Origin: Paractinoplanes tereljensis
GTDB lineage: Bacteria > Actinomycetota > Actinomycetes > Mycobacteriales > Micromonosporaceae
DNA length: 64,000 nt
Assembly (NCBI RefSeq): GCF_016862435.1
Contig: NZ_BOMY01000045.1
Span: 1-64,000 of the forward strand
Direction: 5' to 3'
A program made the translations under genes and the position numbers. Shown here in pieces: positions 25,692 through 34,929 of this stretch; the first letter of the stretch is position 1, and each line of letters opens with the position of its first letter. The notes under the pieces were generated by a model. It was not told where the DNA came from and searched no databases. It saw only the letters and a list, made by a program, of their open reading frames with translations.

Positions 25692-26729
25692 CTACAGCGC
25701 ATACGGGATGTCGGCTATGTGGTGGTCCACGAGTTCGTGGACCGGGGCCCAGGTCTCGTAGACGCCTCGTTCGTAGCAGCGGGCGCCCGTCGCCGCCAGG
25801 TTGTCGCCGTCCGGGCGGACCAGGCGGAGGCGGGCCCAGCTCTCGTCGCGTTGCAGCACCCAGCAGGGCGCGTTGCGCCACAGGGCCTGCTCGGCGCGGC
25901 GGCTCAGGGTGGTCACCGGGTAGCGGGCGGCGCGGGTCAGCGCCCGCACCCGGAACTCCTCGGGCGGGTCGGCGACCGCTTCGTACTCTTTGTCCTTGAT
26001 CCGGCCGACCAGCTTCGCCGAGCCGGGCGACGTGCACGGCACGTACTCCCGGTCGGGGGTCACGCCGGGCAGGTTGTCCAGCAGGTGCCGCCAGCGCGGG
26101 CCGGCCAGCCGCAGCCAGCCGTGCTGCTCCGGCTGATAGGTGTAGAGGATGATCTCCTCGCCACCCGGGACGTACGCGATGAGCTGCGCGTTCGCCGGTA
26201 TCGGCAGGTCGGCGAAGCCAGCCGTGACGTATTCCGGGATGAGGTCGTCGGTGCTCGGGCTGAAGCCGGTGCCGAGCACCATGGCGCCGACCCGGGAGTG
26301 CGCCGGCAACAGCGCCAGGCCGGGCTGCGCCGGTCCGGCCGGCACCTCGTAGTCGACCGGATCCACGGCCCGCCAGCGCAGTGCGTACGCCACCTCGGTG
26401 GCCTCGCCCGCGCCGTCGGTGGCCAGCATCGACAGCTCGGCCGGGTCGTGCAGGTGGGCGATGTCGCAGGACCGATAGCAGAAGCCGTACGGCAACCAGC
26501 CGCCCAGGTGGCCGGCCACCTGCGCGGGGGAGAGAACCTTGGTCATCCGGGTGCCGCGGCTGATCGCCGCGGTGGCCCGGATGCGGCGCAGGAGCGGGTC
26601 GTCCCGGTAGGCCGCGGACTGACTCATCCGCTGCACCTGGGCCCAGCCGAGATCGCGGCGCAGCGGCGCCGACAGGGGCGGCTCGAGAGGATCAGCGCTG
26701 ACCGCGCTGTCTTCGCCGGTCAAGGTCAC
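25692..26729 (-). CDS. Conserved protein of unknown function
   Basis: A protein of about 345 residues that I do not recognise. It has no signal peptide or membrane segment, even composition, and strongly coding-like codon use. The GTG at 26729 is a tentative start: no ribosome site stands out, a TTG at 26753 is eight codons earlier, and an ATG lies at the MSQSAAYRDDPLL segment about 26 codons later. Conserved-looking blocks include WLPYGFCYRSCDIAHL, FSPSTDDLIPEYVTAGF and LYTYQPEQHGWLRLAGPRW. It lies convergent with metG and divergent from tatD. Confidence 0.7.
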   Translation of the reverse strand: MTLTGEDSAVSADPLEPPLSAPLRRDLGWAQVQRMSQSAAYRDDPLLRRIRATAAISRGTRMTKVLSPAQVAGHLGGWLPYGFCYRSCDIAHLHDPAELSMLATDGAGEATEVAYALRWRAVDPVDYEVPAGPAQPGLALLPAHSRVGAMVLGTGFSPSTDDLIPEYVTAGFADLPIPANAQLIAYVPGGEEIILYTYQPEQHGWLRLAGPRWRHLLDNLPGVTPDREYVPCTSPGSAKLVGRIKDKEYEAVADPPEEFRVRALTRAARYPVTTLSRRAEQALWRNAPCWVLQRDESWARLRLVRPDGDNLAATGARCYERGVYETWAPVHELVDHHIADIPYAL

Positions 26730-26798
26730 GGGGCGGAAGTTAAGCGACAACAATGGATATCAGGTGAACAAAAGGTGGCGTGCGGGCGTAAGTGCACA

Positions 26799-27698
26799 AT
26801 GTCTCACATGCCTTCGACACCGTCCCAGTCCCGGAAAGACAGGGAAGCGCGCCGGCGCGGGGAGTTCCCGGCCGCACCCGAGCCACTGTCCGTTCCGGTC
26901 TTCGACAGCCACACCCACCTGGACCTGACGATTCAGGAGGCCGGTGTGCCCGGCGGGGAGGCCGGCGACCCGATCGAGGCACTGATCGACGCCGCCGCCA
27001 AGTCCGGAATCGATCGGCTCGTACAGGTCGGCGTGGACGTGCCGTCATCCCGCTGGGGAGCCGACCTGGCGGCCCGGCACGAGTCGGTTCTGGCCGCCGT
27101 CGCGATTCACCCGAACGAGGCGCCCCGGCTGTCCGACCTGGACGAGGCGCTGCGCGAGATCGAGGCCCTGGCCGCCCAGCCCCGGGTGCGCGGAATCGGC
27201 GAGACCGGCCTCGACACGTTCCGCACCGGTGACGACGGCCGGGCAGCGCAGGAGGAGAGCTTCCGGGGGCACATCGCGATCGCCAAGCGGTACGGCAAGG
27301 CGCTGATCATCCACGACCGGGACGCGCACCGCGACGTGCTGCGCGTGCTCGACGAGGAGGGTGCCCCCGACACGGTGGTGCTGCACTGCTTCTCCGGCGA
27401 CCCGGATTTCGCGGCCCAGTGCGTCCTGCGCGGTTACCACCTGAGCTTCGCCGGCACGGTCACCTTCGCCAACGCCGGTGGCCTGCGGGCGGCCGCCGAG
27501 ATCACCCCGGCCGACCAGATCATGGTGGAGACCGACGCGCCCTACCTGACCCCGGTGCCGCACCGCGGCCGGCCCAACGCCTCCTACCTGATCCCGCTGA
27601 CCGTGCGCGCCCTGGCAGAGGCCCGCGGCGAGGACGTGGACGCCCTGTGCGCGGCCATCTCGGCCAACGGCGAGCGGGTCTTCGGCCCCTGGCGCTAG
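26799..27698 (+). CDS. tatD: TatD family metal-dependent deoxyribonuclease
   Basis: A 299-residue amidohydrolase-fold nuclease acting on DNA 3' ends, with two metals. Ligand motifs: DSHTHLD (about 37-43), GETGLD (about 133-138), IIHDRDAH (about 169), LHCFSG (about 195) and VETDAPYL (about 244). ATG at 26799 or 26808 is possible; neither has a clear ribosome site. In mycobacteria rpfB follows tatD and precedes ksgA/rsmA, but here a small minus-strand gene occupies that place. The stop shares the palindrome CTAG with the convergent gene's stop. Confidence 0.93.
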   Translation: MSHMPSTPSQSRKDREARRRGEFPAAPEPLSVPVFDSHTHLDLTIQEAGVPGGEAGDPIEALIDAAAKSGIDRLVQVGVDVPSSRWGADLAARHESVLAAVAIHPNEAPRLSDLDEALREIEALAAQPRVRGIGETGLDTFRTGDDGRAAQEESFRGHIAIAKRYGKALIIHDRDAHRDVLRVLDEEGAPDTVVLHCFSGDPDFAAQCVLRGYHLSFAGTVTFANAGGLRAAAEITPADQIMVETDAPYLTPVPHRGRPNASYLIPLTVRALAEARGEDVDALCAAISANGERVFGPWR

Positions 27699-28078
27699 TC
27701 GATCACCCAGGCTTTGACGCCGAGTTGTTCGCCGAGGTCACGCACGGTCTCGGCGAACGACGCGGGCGCCGCGTTCAGTGGTCCCCGGGACACGAACCGG
27801 ACCGCCCAGCCGTTTTTGGGGGCCACGTTGAAGATGCGGTGCACCACCCGGCTGCCGCGCGGGTCGGGTTCCACCGAGGTGACCCCGCGGTACCACCACT
27901 CGCCCTGCCGGCTCACCGACCGGGCCGCCCGGTCGACGGTCACCGTGATCCGGCTGCCCCGGTCGGTGATCACGAACTCGTCGCCGGTCACTCCGTCCGG
28001 CCGCACGGCCAGCAGGACTTCCGCCACCCGCTCGGGCGGCGCCTCGACCACGGCCGTGAGCTTGAGCAACTCGGTCAT
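27695..28078 (-). CDS. Small SRPBCC-like protein of unknown function
   Basis: A 127-residue cytoplasmic protein. The ATG at 28078 is used; GTG at 28081 is directly in front. The pattern of an N-terminal strand with APPERVAEVL, a mid region of alternating strands (RITVTVDRAARSVSRQGEWWYRGVTSVEP) and a C-terminal long helix (FAETVRDLGEQLGV) fits the START/SRPBCC (polyketide cyclase-like) fold. Ligand unknown. It shares the CTAG of its stop codon with tatD and is divergent from rsmA, sitting where rpfB lies in mycobacteria. Confidence 0.65.
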   Translation of the reverse strand: MTELLKLTAVVEAPPERVAEVLLAVRPDGVTGDEFVITDRGSRITVTVDRAARSVSRQGEWWYRGVTSVEPDPRGSRVVHRIFNVAPKNGWAVRFVSRGPLNAAPASFAETVRDLGEQLGVKAWVID

Positions 28079-28137
28079 CACTGCTTTCTACCCCGTCGCG
28101 TCCAGCCGTTCCGCGTACGCCCGTAGGCTCTTTCCTC

Positions 28138-29028
28138 ATGGCTGACGCACTTCTCGGCCCGGCGGAGATCCGGGAGCTCGCGGCGCGCCTCGGCGTGGCC
28201 CCGACCAAGAAGCTAGGCCAGAACTTCCTGCACGACCCGAACACCATTCGCCGCATCGTGGCCGCGGCCGGGCTGCGCCCCGACGACGTGGCCCTGGAGG
28301 TCGGTCCCGGCCTCGGCTCGCTCACCCTCGGCCTGGTCGGCGCGGTCGCCCATGTGCACGCCGTGGAGATCGACCCGAAGCTGGCCGAGGCGCTGCCGTC
28401 GACCGTCACCGCCCCCAACCTGACCGTGCACCCGGCCGACGCGATGCGGGTCCGGGCGGCCGACTTCGACCCGGCGCCGACCATGCTGGTCGCCAACCTG
28501 CCCTACAACGTCGCGGTGCCGGTCGTGCTGACCCTGCTGGCCGAACTCCCCACGCTGCGCGGGGGCCTGGTGATGGTGCAGAAAGAGGTGGCCGACCGGC
28601 TCACCGCCGGTCCGGGTTCCAAGGTGTACGGCGTGCCGTCGGTGAAGCTGGCCTGGTACGCCGACGCGAAACCGGCCGGCAAGGTGCCCCCGGCCGTGTT
28701 CTGGCCGGTGCCCAACGTGGATTCCGGACTCGTCTCGTTCAGCCGGCGTCGTCCACCGGCGGGAGACATCGATAGATCTGATGTTTTCGCGGTGGTGGAC
28801 GCGGCCTTCGCCCAGCGGCGCAAGACCCTGCGGGCAGCCCTGGCAGGTTGGGCCGGAAGCCCGGATCGAGCCGAGAAAGTGCTGGTAGCGGCCGGGATAA
28901 GCCCGCAGGAACGCGGCGAGATGCTGACCGTCGAGCAGTTCACGGCGATAGCGGCCGCGGCCAAACTGTCAGCCGTCGGCGGTAAGCTCAGCGCGTCCGA
29001 CAGACAGCCCGAGGAGGTGGACTCATGA
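28138..29028 (+). CDS. rsmA: 16S rRNA dimethyladenosine transferase
   Basis: A 296-residue enzyme (KsgA) dimethylating A1518 and A1519 of 16S rRNA late in 30S assembly. Motifs: KKLGQNFLHDPNTIRRIV (about 23-40), VGPGLGSLTL (SAM-binding loop, about 60-69), and NLPYNVAVPV (catalytic NLPY, about 120). The C-terminal domain carries FAQRRKTLRAALAGW. The last 20 residues are extra and Ser/Lys-rich. ATG at 28138. The stop overlaps the ATG of a 34-codon frame by 4 bp (ATGA), beginning a tight run of genes into ispE. Confidence 0.95.
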   Translation: MADALLGPAEIRELAARLGVAPTKKLGQNFLHDPNTIRRIVAAAGLRPDDVALEVGPGLGSLTLGLVGAVAHVHAVEIDPKLAEALPSTVTAPNLTVHPADAMRVRAADFDPAPTMLVANLPYNVAVPVVLTLLAELPTLRGGLVMVQKEVADRLTAGPGSKVYGVPSVKLAWYADAKPAGKVPPAVFWPVPNVDSGLVSFSRRRPPAGDIDRSDVFAVVDAAFAQRRKTLRAALAGWAGSPDRAEKVLVAAGISPQERGEMLTVEQFTAIAAAAKLSAVGGKLSASDRQPEEVDS

Positions 29029-29129
29029 CAGCAGAAGTCCGCTACCGGTGGGCCGGTGACTCTGATGAGGTGCTGCGTTTGAGCAAGCCGTTCGCCATCG
29101 AGTTGCCGATCCGGGAGCTCCTCCCGTGA
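29025..29129 (+). CDS. Small 34-residue protein between rsmA and ispE
   Basis: A 34-codon frame starting at ATG 29025 and ending with TGA at 29127-29129. GAGGAGG sits at 29011-29017, well placed for this start. It overlaps rsmA by 4 bp (ATGA) and ispE by 4 bp (GTGA), so it is translationally linked on both sides. The product begins MTAEVRYRWAGDSDEVLRL and ends ELPIRELLP. It has no membrane segment. I do not know a family. It could be a true small protein or a coupling frame carrying ribosomes from rsmA into ispE; the strong ribosome site favours real translation. Confidence 0.55.
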   Translation: MTAEVRYRWAGDSDEVLRLSKPFAIELPIRELLP

Positions 29130-30073
29130 CGGAGGCGTGGGGGCCGGACGATGACGAGCCACGGCGGCACCATGGGCCGGTTCGGGTTCGGGTGCCTGCG
29201 AAGATCAATATGCACCTCGCCGTGGGGCCGCTGCGGGCCGACGGCTATCACGAGCTGAACACCGTCTATCACGCGATCAGCCTGTTCGACGAGCTGACCG
29301 CGCGGGCGGGGGACACGCTCGCGCTGACCATGGAGGGTGAGGGCGCCGGCACACTCGCGCTCGACGAGACCAACCTGATCATTCGGGCCGCCCGGGCGCT
29401 CGCCGCCCGGGCCCGGGTGCCGGCCCACGCTCGGCTGCACCTGCGTAAGACCATTCCACTCGCGGCCGGACTGGCCGGGGGCAGTGCCGACGCGGCCGCC
29501 ACCCTGCTTGCCTGTGACCTGTTGTGGGGCACCGGCATGTCCCGGGAAGAGCTGGCCGAGGTCGGCGCGACGCTCGGCTCCGACGTGCCGTTCCTGCTGC
29601 ACGGCGGCACCGCGCTGGGCACCGGGCACGGTGAGTCGGTCAGCCCGATCCTGGCCCGGCCGACCACCTGGCACTGGGTGGTGGCGCTGGCCGACGGCGG
29701 GCTGTCGACGCCGGAGGTCTACGGCAAGCTCGACGCGCTGCGGGACAGCCCGTTCCCGCCCAAGGCGCTGTCCGACGCCGACGACCTGATGTCCGCGCTG
29801 CGCCAGCGTGATCCGGCGGTGCTCGGTGCCGCCCTCGGCAACGACCTGCAGCCGGCCGCGATCGCGCTGCGCCCGGCGCTGTCCGAGGTGCTCGAGGCCG
29901 GGCGGGAGGCGGGCGCGCTCGCGAGTCTGGTGTCCGGTTCCGGGCCGACCTGCGTCTTTCTCGCCGCCGACGCCAAGGACGCCGAGCGGATCGCCGCCGC
30001 GCTCGACGCGGCCGGTGTGTGCCGGGAGGCGGTCACCGCGCGCGGGCCGATGCCGGGCGCGCGGGTAACCTAG
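29126..30073 (+). CDS. ispE: 4-diphosphocytidyl-2-C-methyl-D-erythritol kinase
   Basis: A 315-residue GHMP kinase phosphorylating CDP-methylerythritol in the MEP route to isoprenoids. Motifs: VRVPAKINMHLAVG (about 19-32), the ATP-binding glycine loop PLAAGLAGGSADAAATLL (about 111-128) and the C-terminal VSGSGPTCVFL (about 272). GTG at 29126 overlaps the upstream small frame; the N-terminal extension of about 18 acidic residues is longer than in enterobacteria. It is immediately followed by the ABC-F gene. Confidence 0.95.
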   Translation: MTEAWGPDDDEPRRHHGPVRVRVPAKINMHLAVGPLRADGYHELNTVYHAISLFDELTARAGDTLALTMEGEGAGTLALDETNLIIRAARALAARARVPAHARLHLRKTIPLAAGLAGGSADAAATLLACDLLWGTGMSREELAEVGATLGSDVPFLLHGGTALGTGHGESVSPILARPTTWHWVVALADGGLSTPEVYGKLDALRDSPFPPKALSDADDLMSALRQRDPAVLGAALGNDLQPAAIALRPALSEVLEAGREAGALASLVSGSGPTCVFLAADAKDAERIAAALDAAGVCREAVTARGPMPGARVT

Positions 30074-30081
30074 TCCGCATC

Positions 30082-31870
<1,789 letters not shown>

Positions 31871-31875
<5 letters not shown>

Positions 31876-31954
31876 GGCTTGTTCGCGACCAACCTTGAGT
31901 GGCAATTGCGCAGGTAGACCCGATTGGTCTGGGCCGTCGCGAACAAGCCTCATT
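31871..31954. repeat. 84-bp element with 19-bp perfect inverted ends
   Basis: AATGAGGCTTGTTCGCGAC at 31871-31889 returns as its exact complement at 31936-31954, with 46 bp between. The left arm contains the last codons and stop (TGA) of the ABC-F gene. The centre includes the palindrome GCAATTGC. It would form a strong hairpin in RNA, so it may terminate ABC-F transcription or protect the 3' end. A miniature mobile element is an alternative, though no target duplication is seen. Confidence 0.75.
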
Positions 31955-32039
31955 GGTGATCCGGGGGGTGTGGCTGCGCTGCCGATCGTGATACGCGAGA
32001 ATCGGGGGCGCACAACACCTGATATTGGAGACGGACACC

Positions 32040-32501
32040 ATGGCGCACAATCCGGTCAACCACCCGCTGCGGCCGATGTACCGAGTGCTCGGCTTTGTCG
32101 CCGGCGCCTACCTCGTCGTGTTCGGGATCGTGGGCCTGATCCAGACGTCCGGCGACGACTTCACCGGCAAGTCCCCTGACCTCGTGCTCGGGCAGGGCGG
32201 CAACCTGCTCCTGTCGATCATCTCGTTGGCCGTCGGCGTGATCGTTCTGATCATCACCGCCATCGGCCGCAACCTCGACACCGTCGGCGACCAATATCTG
32301 GGCTACGGCCTGCTGGTGCTGGGCACTTACGGCCTGGCCTTCAGCCGCACCGACGCCAACGTGTTCGGGCAGGACATCGCGACCGTGATCGTCACCTACA
32401 TCGTCGGGCTCGCGCTCATCACGGTCAGCCTCTACAGCAAGGTCGCGCCCGCCGCGCAGGCCGGTGCGCCCCGACAGGTAAGGGAGGGCCGAACGGCCTG
32501 A
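32040..32501 (+). CDS. DUF4383 membrane protein (first copy)
   Basis: A 153-residue protein with four hydrophobic helices (about 20-40, 60-82, 93-108, 118-138). The family pattern NHPLRPMYRVLGFVAGAYL opens the protein and DANVFGQD lies before the last helix. ATG at 32040 has GGAGACG upstream. Function of the family is unknown. It overlaps by one base the start of a second DUF4383 gene of similar sequence; the pair is a tandem duplication and one transcript. Confidence 0.82.
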   Translation: MAHNPVNHPLRPMYRVLGFVAGAYLVVFGIVGLIQTSGDDFTGKSPDLVLGQGGNLLLSIISLAVGVIVLIITAIGRNLDTVGDQYLGYGLLVLGTYGLAFSRTDANVFGQDIATVIVTYIVGLALITVSLYSKVAPAAQAGAPRQVREGRTA

Positions 32502-32917
32502 TGGCGCACTACCCCCTCAATCACCACCTGCGTCAGACGTATCGCTTTCTGGTCGGCCTGGCCGGCTTGTACGCCACCCTCTTCGGGGCCATCGGCCTCG
32601 CCACCACCTGGGGAGACGAGTTCTTCCACCGGGGCTCCGACTGGGTGCTCGGGCTGCGGACCAACCCCGCCGCGGCCTGGCTCTACACGATCGTAGGTGT
32701 CCTGCTGCTGCTCGCCGTGCTGCTCGGCGGCAACGTCTATCACCAGGTCACGCTGGTTCTCGGCTGGGGCCTGTGCGGGCTGGCCCTGCTGGTCATGGCG
32801 TTCATCCAGACCGACGCCAACGTCCTGAACGTGTCGATGATCAACGTGATCGTGACCATCATCCTCGGACTGGTCGCGCTCGTTGGTGGTCTCTACGGAA
32901 AAGTGGGCAGCAGCTAG
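32501..32917 (+). CDS. DUF4383 membrane protein (second copy)
   Basis: A 138-residue paralogue of the upstream protein, with the same start (MAHYPLNHHLRQTYRFLVG), four helices and the shared QTDANVLNVSMINVIV region. ATG at 32501 uses the A of the upstream TGA. It lacks the C-terminal Ala/Pro tail of the first copy. Its stop overlaps the convergent TetR gene by 4 bp. Role unknown. Confidence 0.82.
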   Translation: MAHYPLNHHLRQTYRFLVGLAGLYATLFGAIGLATTWGDEFFHRGSDWVLGLRTNPAAAWLYTIVGVLLLLAVLLGGNVYHQVTLVLGWGLCGLALLVMAFIQTDANVLNVSMINVIVTIILGLVALVGGLYGKVGSS

Positions 32918-33597
32918 CGCGTTTTGCGCGTCAGCAGTGCCGGTTTCGGTTCGAGATGGGACAGGCCGTTCCACGCCAGGTTTACCAGGTGGGCGGCCAC
33001 CATCTCCTTCTTCGGCTTGCGCGCCTCGCGCCACCACTGGCCGACCAGCGCCACCATGCCGACCAGCGCCTGCGAATAGAGCTCGGCGAACTTCGGGTCG
33101 AGGCCGCGGCTCTTGAACTCGCCACCCAGGATGTGTTCCACCTGGTGTGCCACGTCGTTCATCACGCTGGAGAAGTTGCCGGCCGGGGAGAGCACCGGGG
33201 ACTCGCGCACCAGCACCTGGAAGCCGTGCGGCTCGTCCTCGATGTAGTCGAGCAGGGCCAGCGCCGCCTGCTCCAGCAGCTCGCGCGGATGACCGGCGGT
33301 GAGCGCCGTGGCGATCCGGTCCAGCAGGGAGCGAACCTCGCGGTCGACCACCACCGCGTACAGCCCTTCCTTGCCTCCGAAGTGCTCGTAGACCACCGGT
33401 TTGGAGACCTTGGCCCGGGACGCGACCTCTTCCACGCTCGTCGCGTCGAAGCCCCGCTCGGCGAACAACTGCCGCCCGATCGCGATCAGCTGTTCCCGCC
33501 GCTGCGCCGCCGACATGCGGACCCTGGGTGGGGTCGCCGCCGGCCGCTGTCGCCGTGCACGAGTTTGGTCGCCGTTGCTGTCGCCTGACTCGGTCAC
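32914..33597 (-). CDS. TetR family transcriptional regulator
   Basis: A 227-residue regulator. A charged N-terminal tail (1-30) leads to the HTH (about 33-80): REQLIAIGRQLFAERGFDAT, VEEVASRAKVSKPVVYEHFGGKEGL. The C-terminal ligand domain is all-helical. The start is GTG 33597. It lies downstream of the acyl desaturase gene on the same strand, separated by a 163-bp inverted-repeat element. It is a candidate regulator of that desaturase, whose promoter carries tandem TACG-N4-CGTA palindromes (inference). A GATCGATCGATC palindrome lies 20 bp upstream of its own start. Confidence 0.9.
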   Translation of the reverse strand: MTESGDSNGDQTRARRQRPAATPPRVRMSAAQRREQLIAIGRQLFAERGFDATSVEEVASRAKVSKPVVYEHFGGKEGLYAVVVDREVRSLLDRIATALTAGHPRELLEQAALALLDYIEDEPHGFQVLVRESPVLSPAGNFSSVMNDVAHQVEHILGGEFKSRGLDPKFAELYSQALVGMVALVGQWWREARKPKKEMVAAHLVNLAWNGLSHLEPKPALLTRKTR

Positions 33598-33642
33598 CCG
33601 GCCATCCTGCCAGGTCTGATCGATCGATCGTGTCCCGCGCCC

Positions 33643-33805
33643 GGGCCTGTGTCGAAGTGGGGACCGTGCTGCGGCGTGGCCCAGCCGCCGTCTGGCCGCA
33701 CGGCGCGAACACCCAGATACAACACCGGTATCCGGGCGCCCGCGCCGCGCACCCAGACGACACCTGGACCTCGCCTCGCTTCGGCCCCCACTTCGACACA
33801 GGCCC
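33643..33805. repeat. 163-bp element with 20-bp perfect inverted ends
   Basis: GGGCCTGTGTCGAAGTGGGG (33643-33662) is matched exactly by its complement at 33786-33805, with 123 bp between. It fills most of the gap between the desaturase stop and the TetR start, ending 3 bp from the desaturase stop. The interior has further partial complementarity (CAGAC near 33754 with GTCTG near 33690). No target duplication is obvious. It resembles a miniature inverted-repeat element or a large structured terminator. It has no coding capacity of its own. Confidence 0.75.
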
Positions 33806-33808
33806 TGG

Positions 33809-34759
33809 TCACGCCTTGATCATCTTCGCGGCCAAGCGCTCGCGGTTCGGCCACTTCACACCCCAGGCCGCGCCGGTCTTCTCGAAGATCCAAATGAGCC
33901 GGGCCGAGCTGTCGAGCTGCCCGCGCAGCACGCCGTGCCGGGCGCACGTCGGGTCGGCGTGGTGCAGGTTGTGCCAGGACTCGCCGAACGAGATGATCGC
34001 GAGCGGCCAGAAGTTCGAGGCCTTGTCGCCGTTGCGCACCTCGAACGGGCGCTCGCCGTACACATGGCAGACCGAGTTGATCGACCAGGTCACGTGGTGC
34101 AGCAGGCCGATGCGGACGATGCCGGCCCAGAAGAACGCGGTCAGCGCGCCGGTCCAGGACCAGCTCACCAGGCCGCCGATCAGGGCCGGGCCGAGCGTCG
34201 AGAAGAGCACGATGGCCGGGAACAGGTTGTCGATCAGCCGGATGTCCTTGTCCTCCAACAGGTCCGGGGCGAAGCGCGCCCGGTTCGACCGCTCGCGGCT
34301 GAACATCCAGCCCAGGTGCGCGTGCCAGAGGCCCTTGGTGAGTGCCCAGTAGCCGGTGCCGTAGCGCCACGGCGAGTGCGGGTCGCCCTCCTGGTCACTG
34401 AACATGTGGTGCCGCCGGTGGTCGGCCACCCACTGGATGATCTCGCCCTCGATGGCCACCGAACCGGCCAGCGCGAGCGCGATCCGCAGCCAGCGCTTGG
34501 CTTTGAACGAGCCGTGCGTGAAGTACCGGTGGAAGCCGACCGTGATGCCGAGGCCGGACACCACGTAGAAGACCGCGGCGATCGCGATGTCGGTCCAGGA
34601 GAGCCAGCCGCCCCAGGCGATCGGGACCGCGACCAGGACCGCCAGGAACGGGACGATCACGAACGCGTACAGGGCGAGGAGGACGCCGCGGGCCTGCGGT
34701 CCCTCGGTCAGCGGCTTGGGGCCGGTGGTCGTCGGGGTGGCCTCGACGGCGAAAGTCAT
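33809..34759 (-). CDS. Acyl-CoA (delta-9) fatty acid desaturase
   Basis: A 316-residue membrane di-iron desaturase introducing a double bond in acyl chains. The three His boxes are intact: HRYFTH (about 77-82), HRRHH (about 113-117) and WHNLHHADP (about 262-270). Hydrophobic pairs flank them (about 25-70 and 165-205). ATG at 34759 has GAGGTGTC just upstream. Activity needs an electron donor, and none is encoded next to it. The promoter region shows tandem palindromic sites. TetR downstream may control it. Confidence 0.92.
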   Translation of the reverse strand: MTFAVEATPTTTGPKPLTEGPQARGVLLALYAFVIVPFLAVLVAVPIAWGGWLSWTDIAIAAVFYVVSGLGITVGFHRYFTHGSFKAKRWLRIALALAGSVAIEGEIIQWVADHRRHHMFSDQEGDPHSPWRYGTGYWALTKGLWHAHLGWMFSRERSNRARFAPDLLEDKDIRLIDNLFPAIVLFSTLGPALIGGLVSWSWTGALTAFFWAGIVRIGLLHHVTWSINSVCHVYGERPFEVRNGDKASNFWPLAIISFGESWHNLHHADPTCARHGVLRGQLDSSARLIWIFEKTGAAWGVKWPNRERLAAKMIKA

Positions 34760-34791
34760 GACACCTCACACGGAGATCAACTACTTACGGC

Positions 34792-34818
34792 TACGTCACC
34801 GTAACTTACGCCACCGTA
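34792..34818 (-). promoter_or_regulatory. Tandem TACG-N4-CGTA sites before desaturase
   Basis: TACGTCACCGTA (34792-34803) and TACGCCACCGTA (34807-34818) are two near-identical palindromic boxes 15 bp apart, 33 to 59 bp upstream of the desaturase ATG. Half-sites of this kind are typical for TetR dimers. The region also borders the divergent HTH gene, whose leader holds ACGTACGTACGT (34891-34902). Confidence 0.5.
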
Positions 34819-34929
34819 GCTGCCGCGGGAATCGGGTCCAGGAGAATCGGGCACGACGGCAGACTTACCACCCCGCATCCAAACGTTCTAACGTACGTAC
34901 GTCGGTATGTGCGAGAGGGTGACGATTTG

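Noticed and set aside
25719..27698. tatD as a 659-residue protein with a long N-terminal extension
   Set aside because: The extension is the antisense of the unknown gene at 25692-26729. The TatD-like sequence begins only near 26799.
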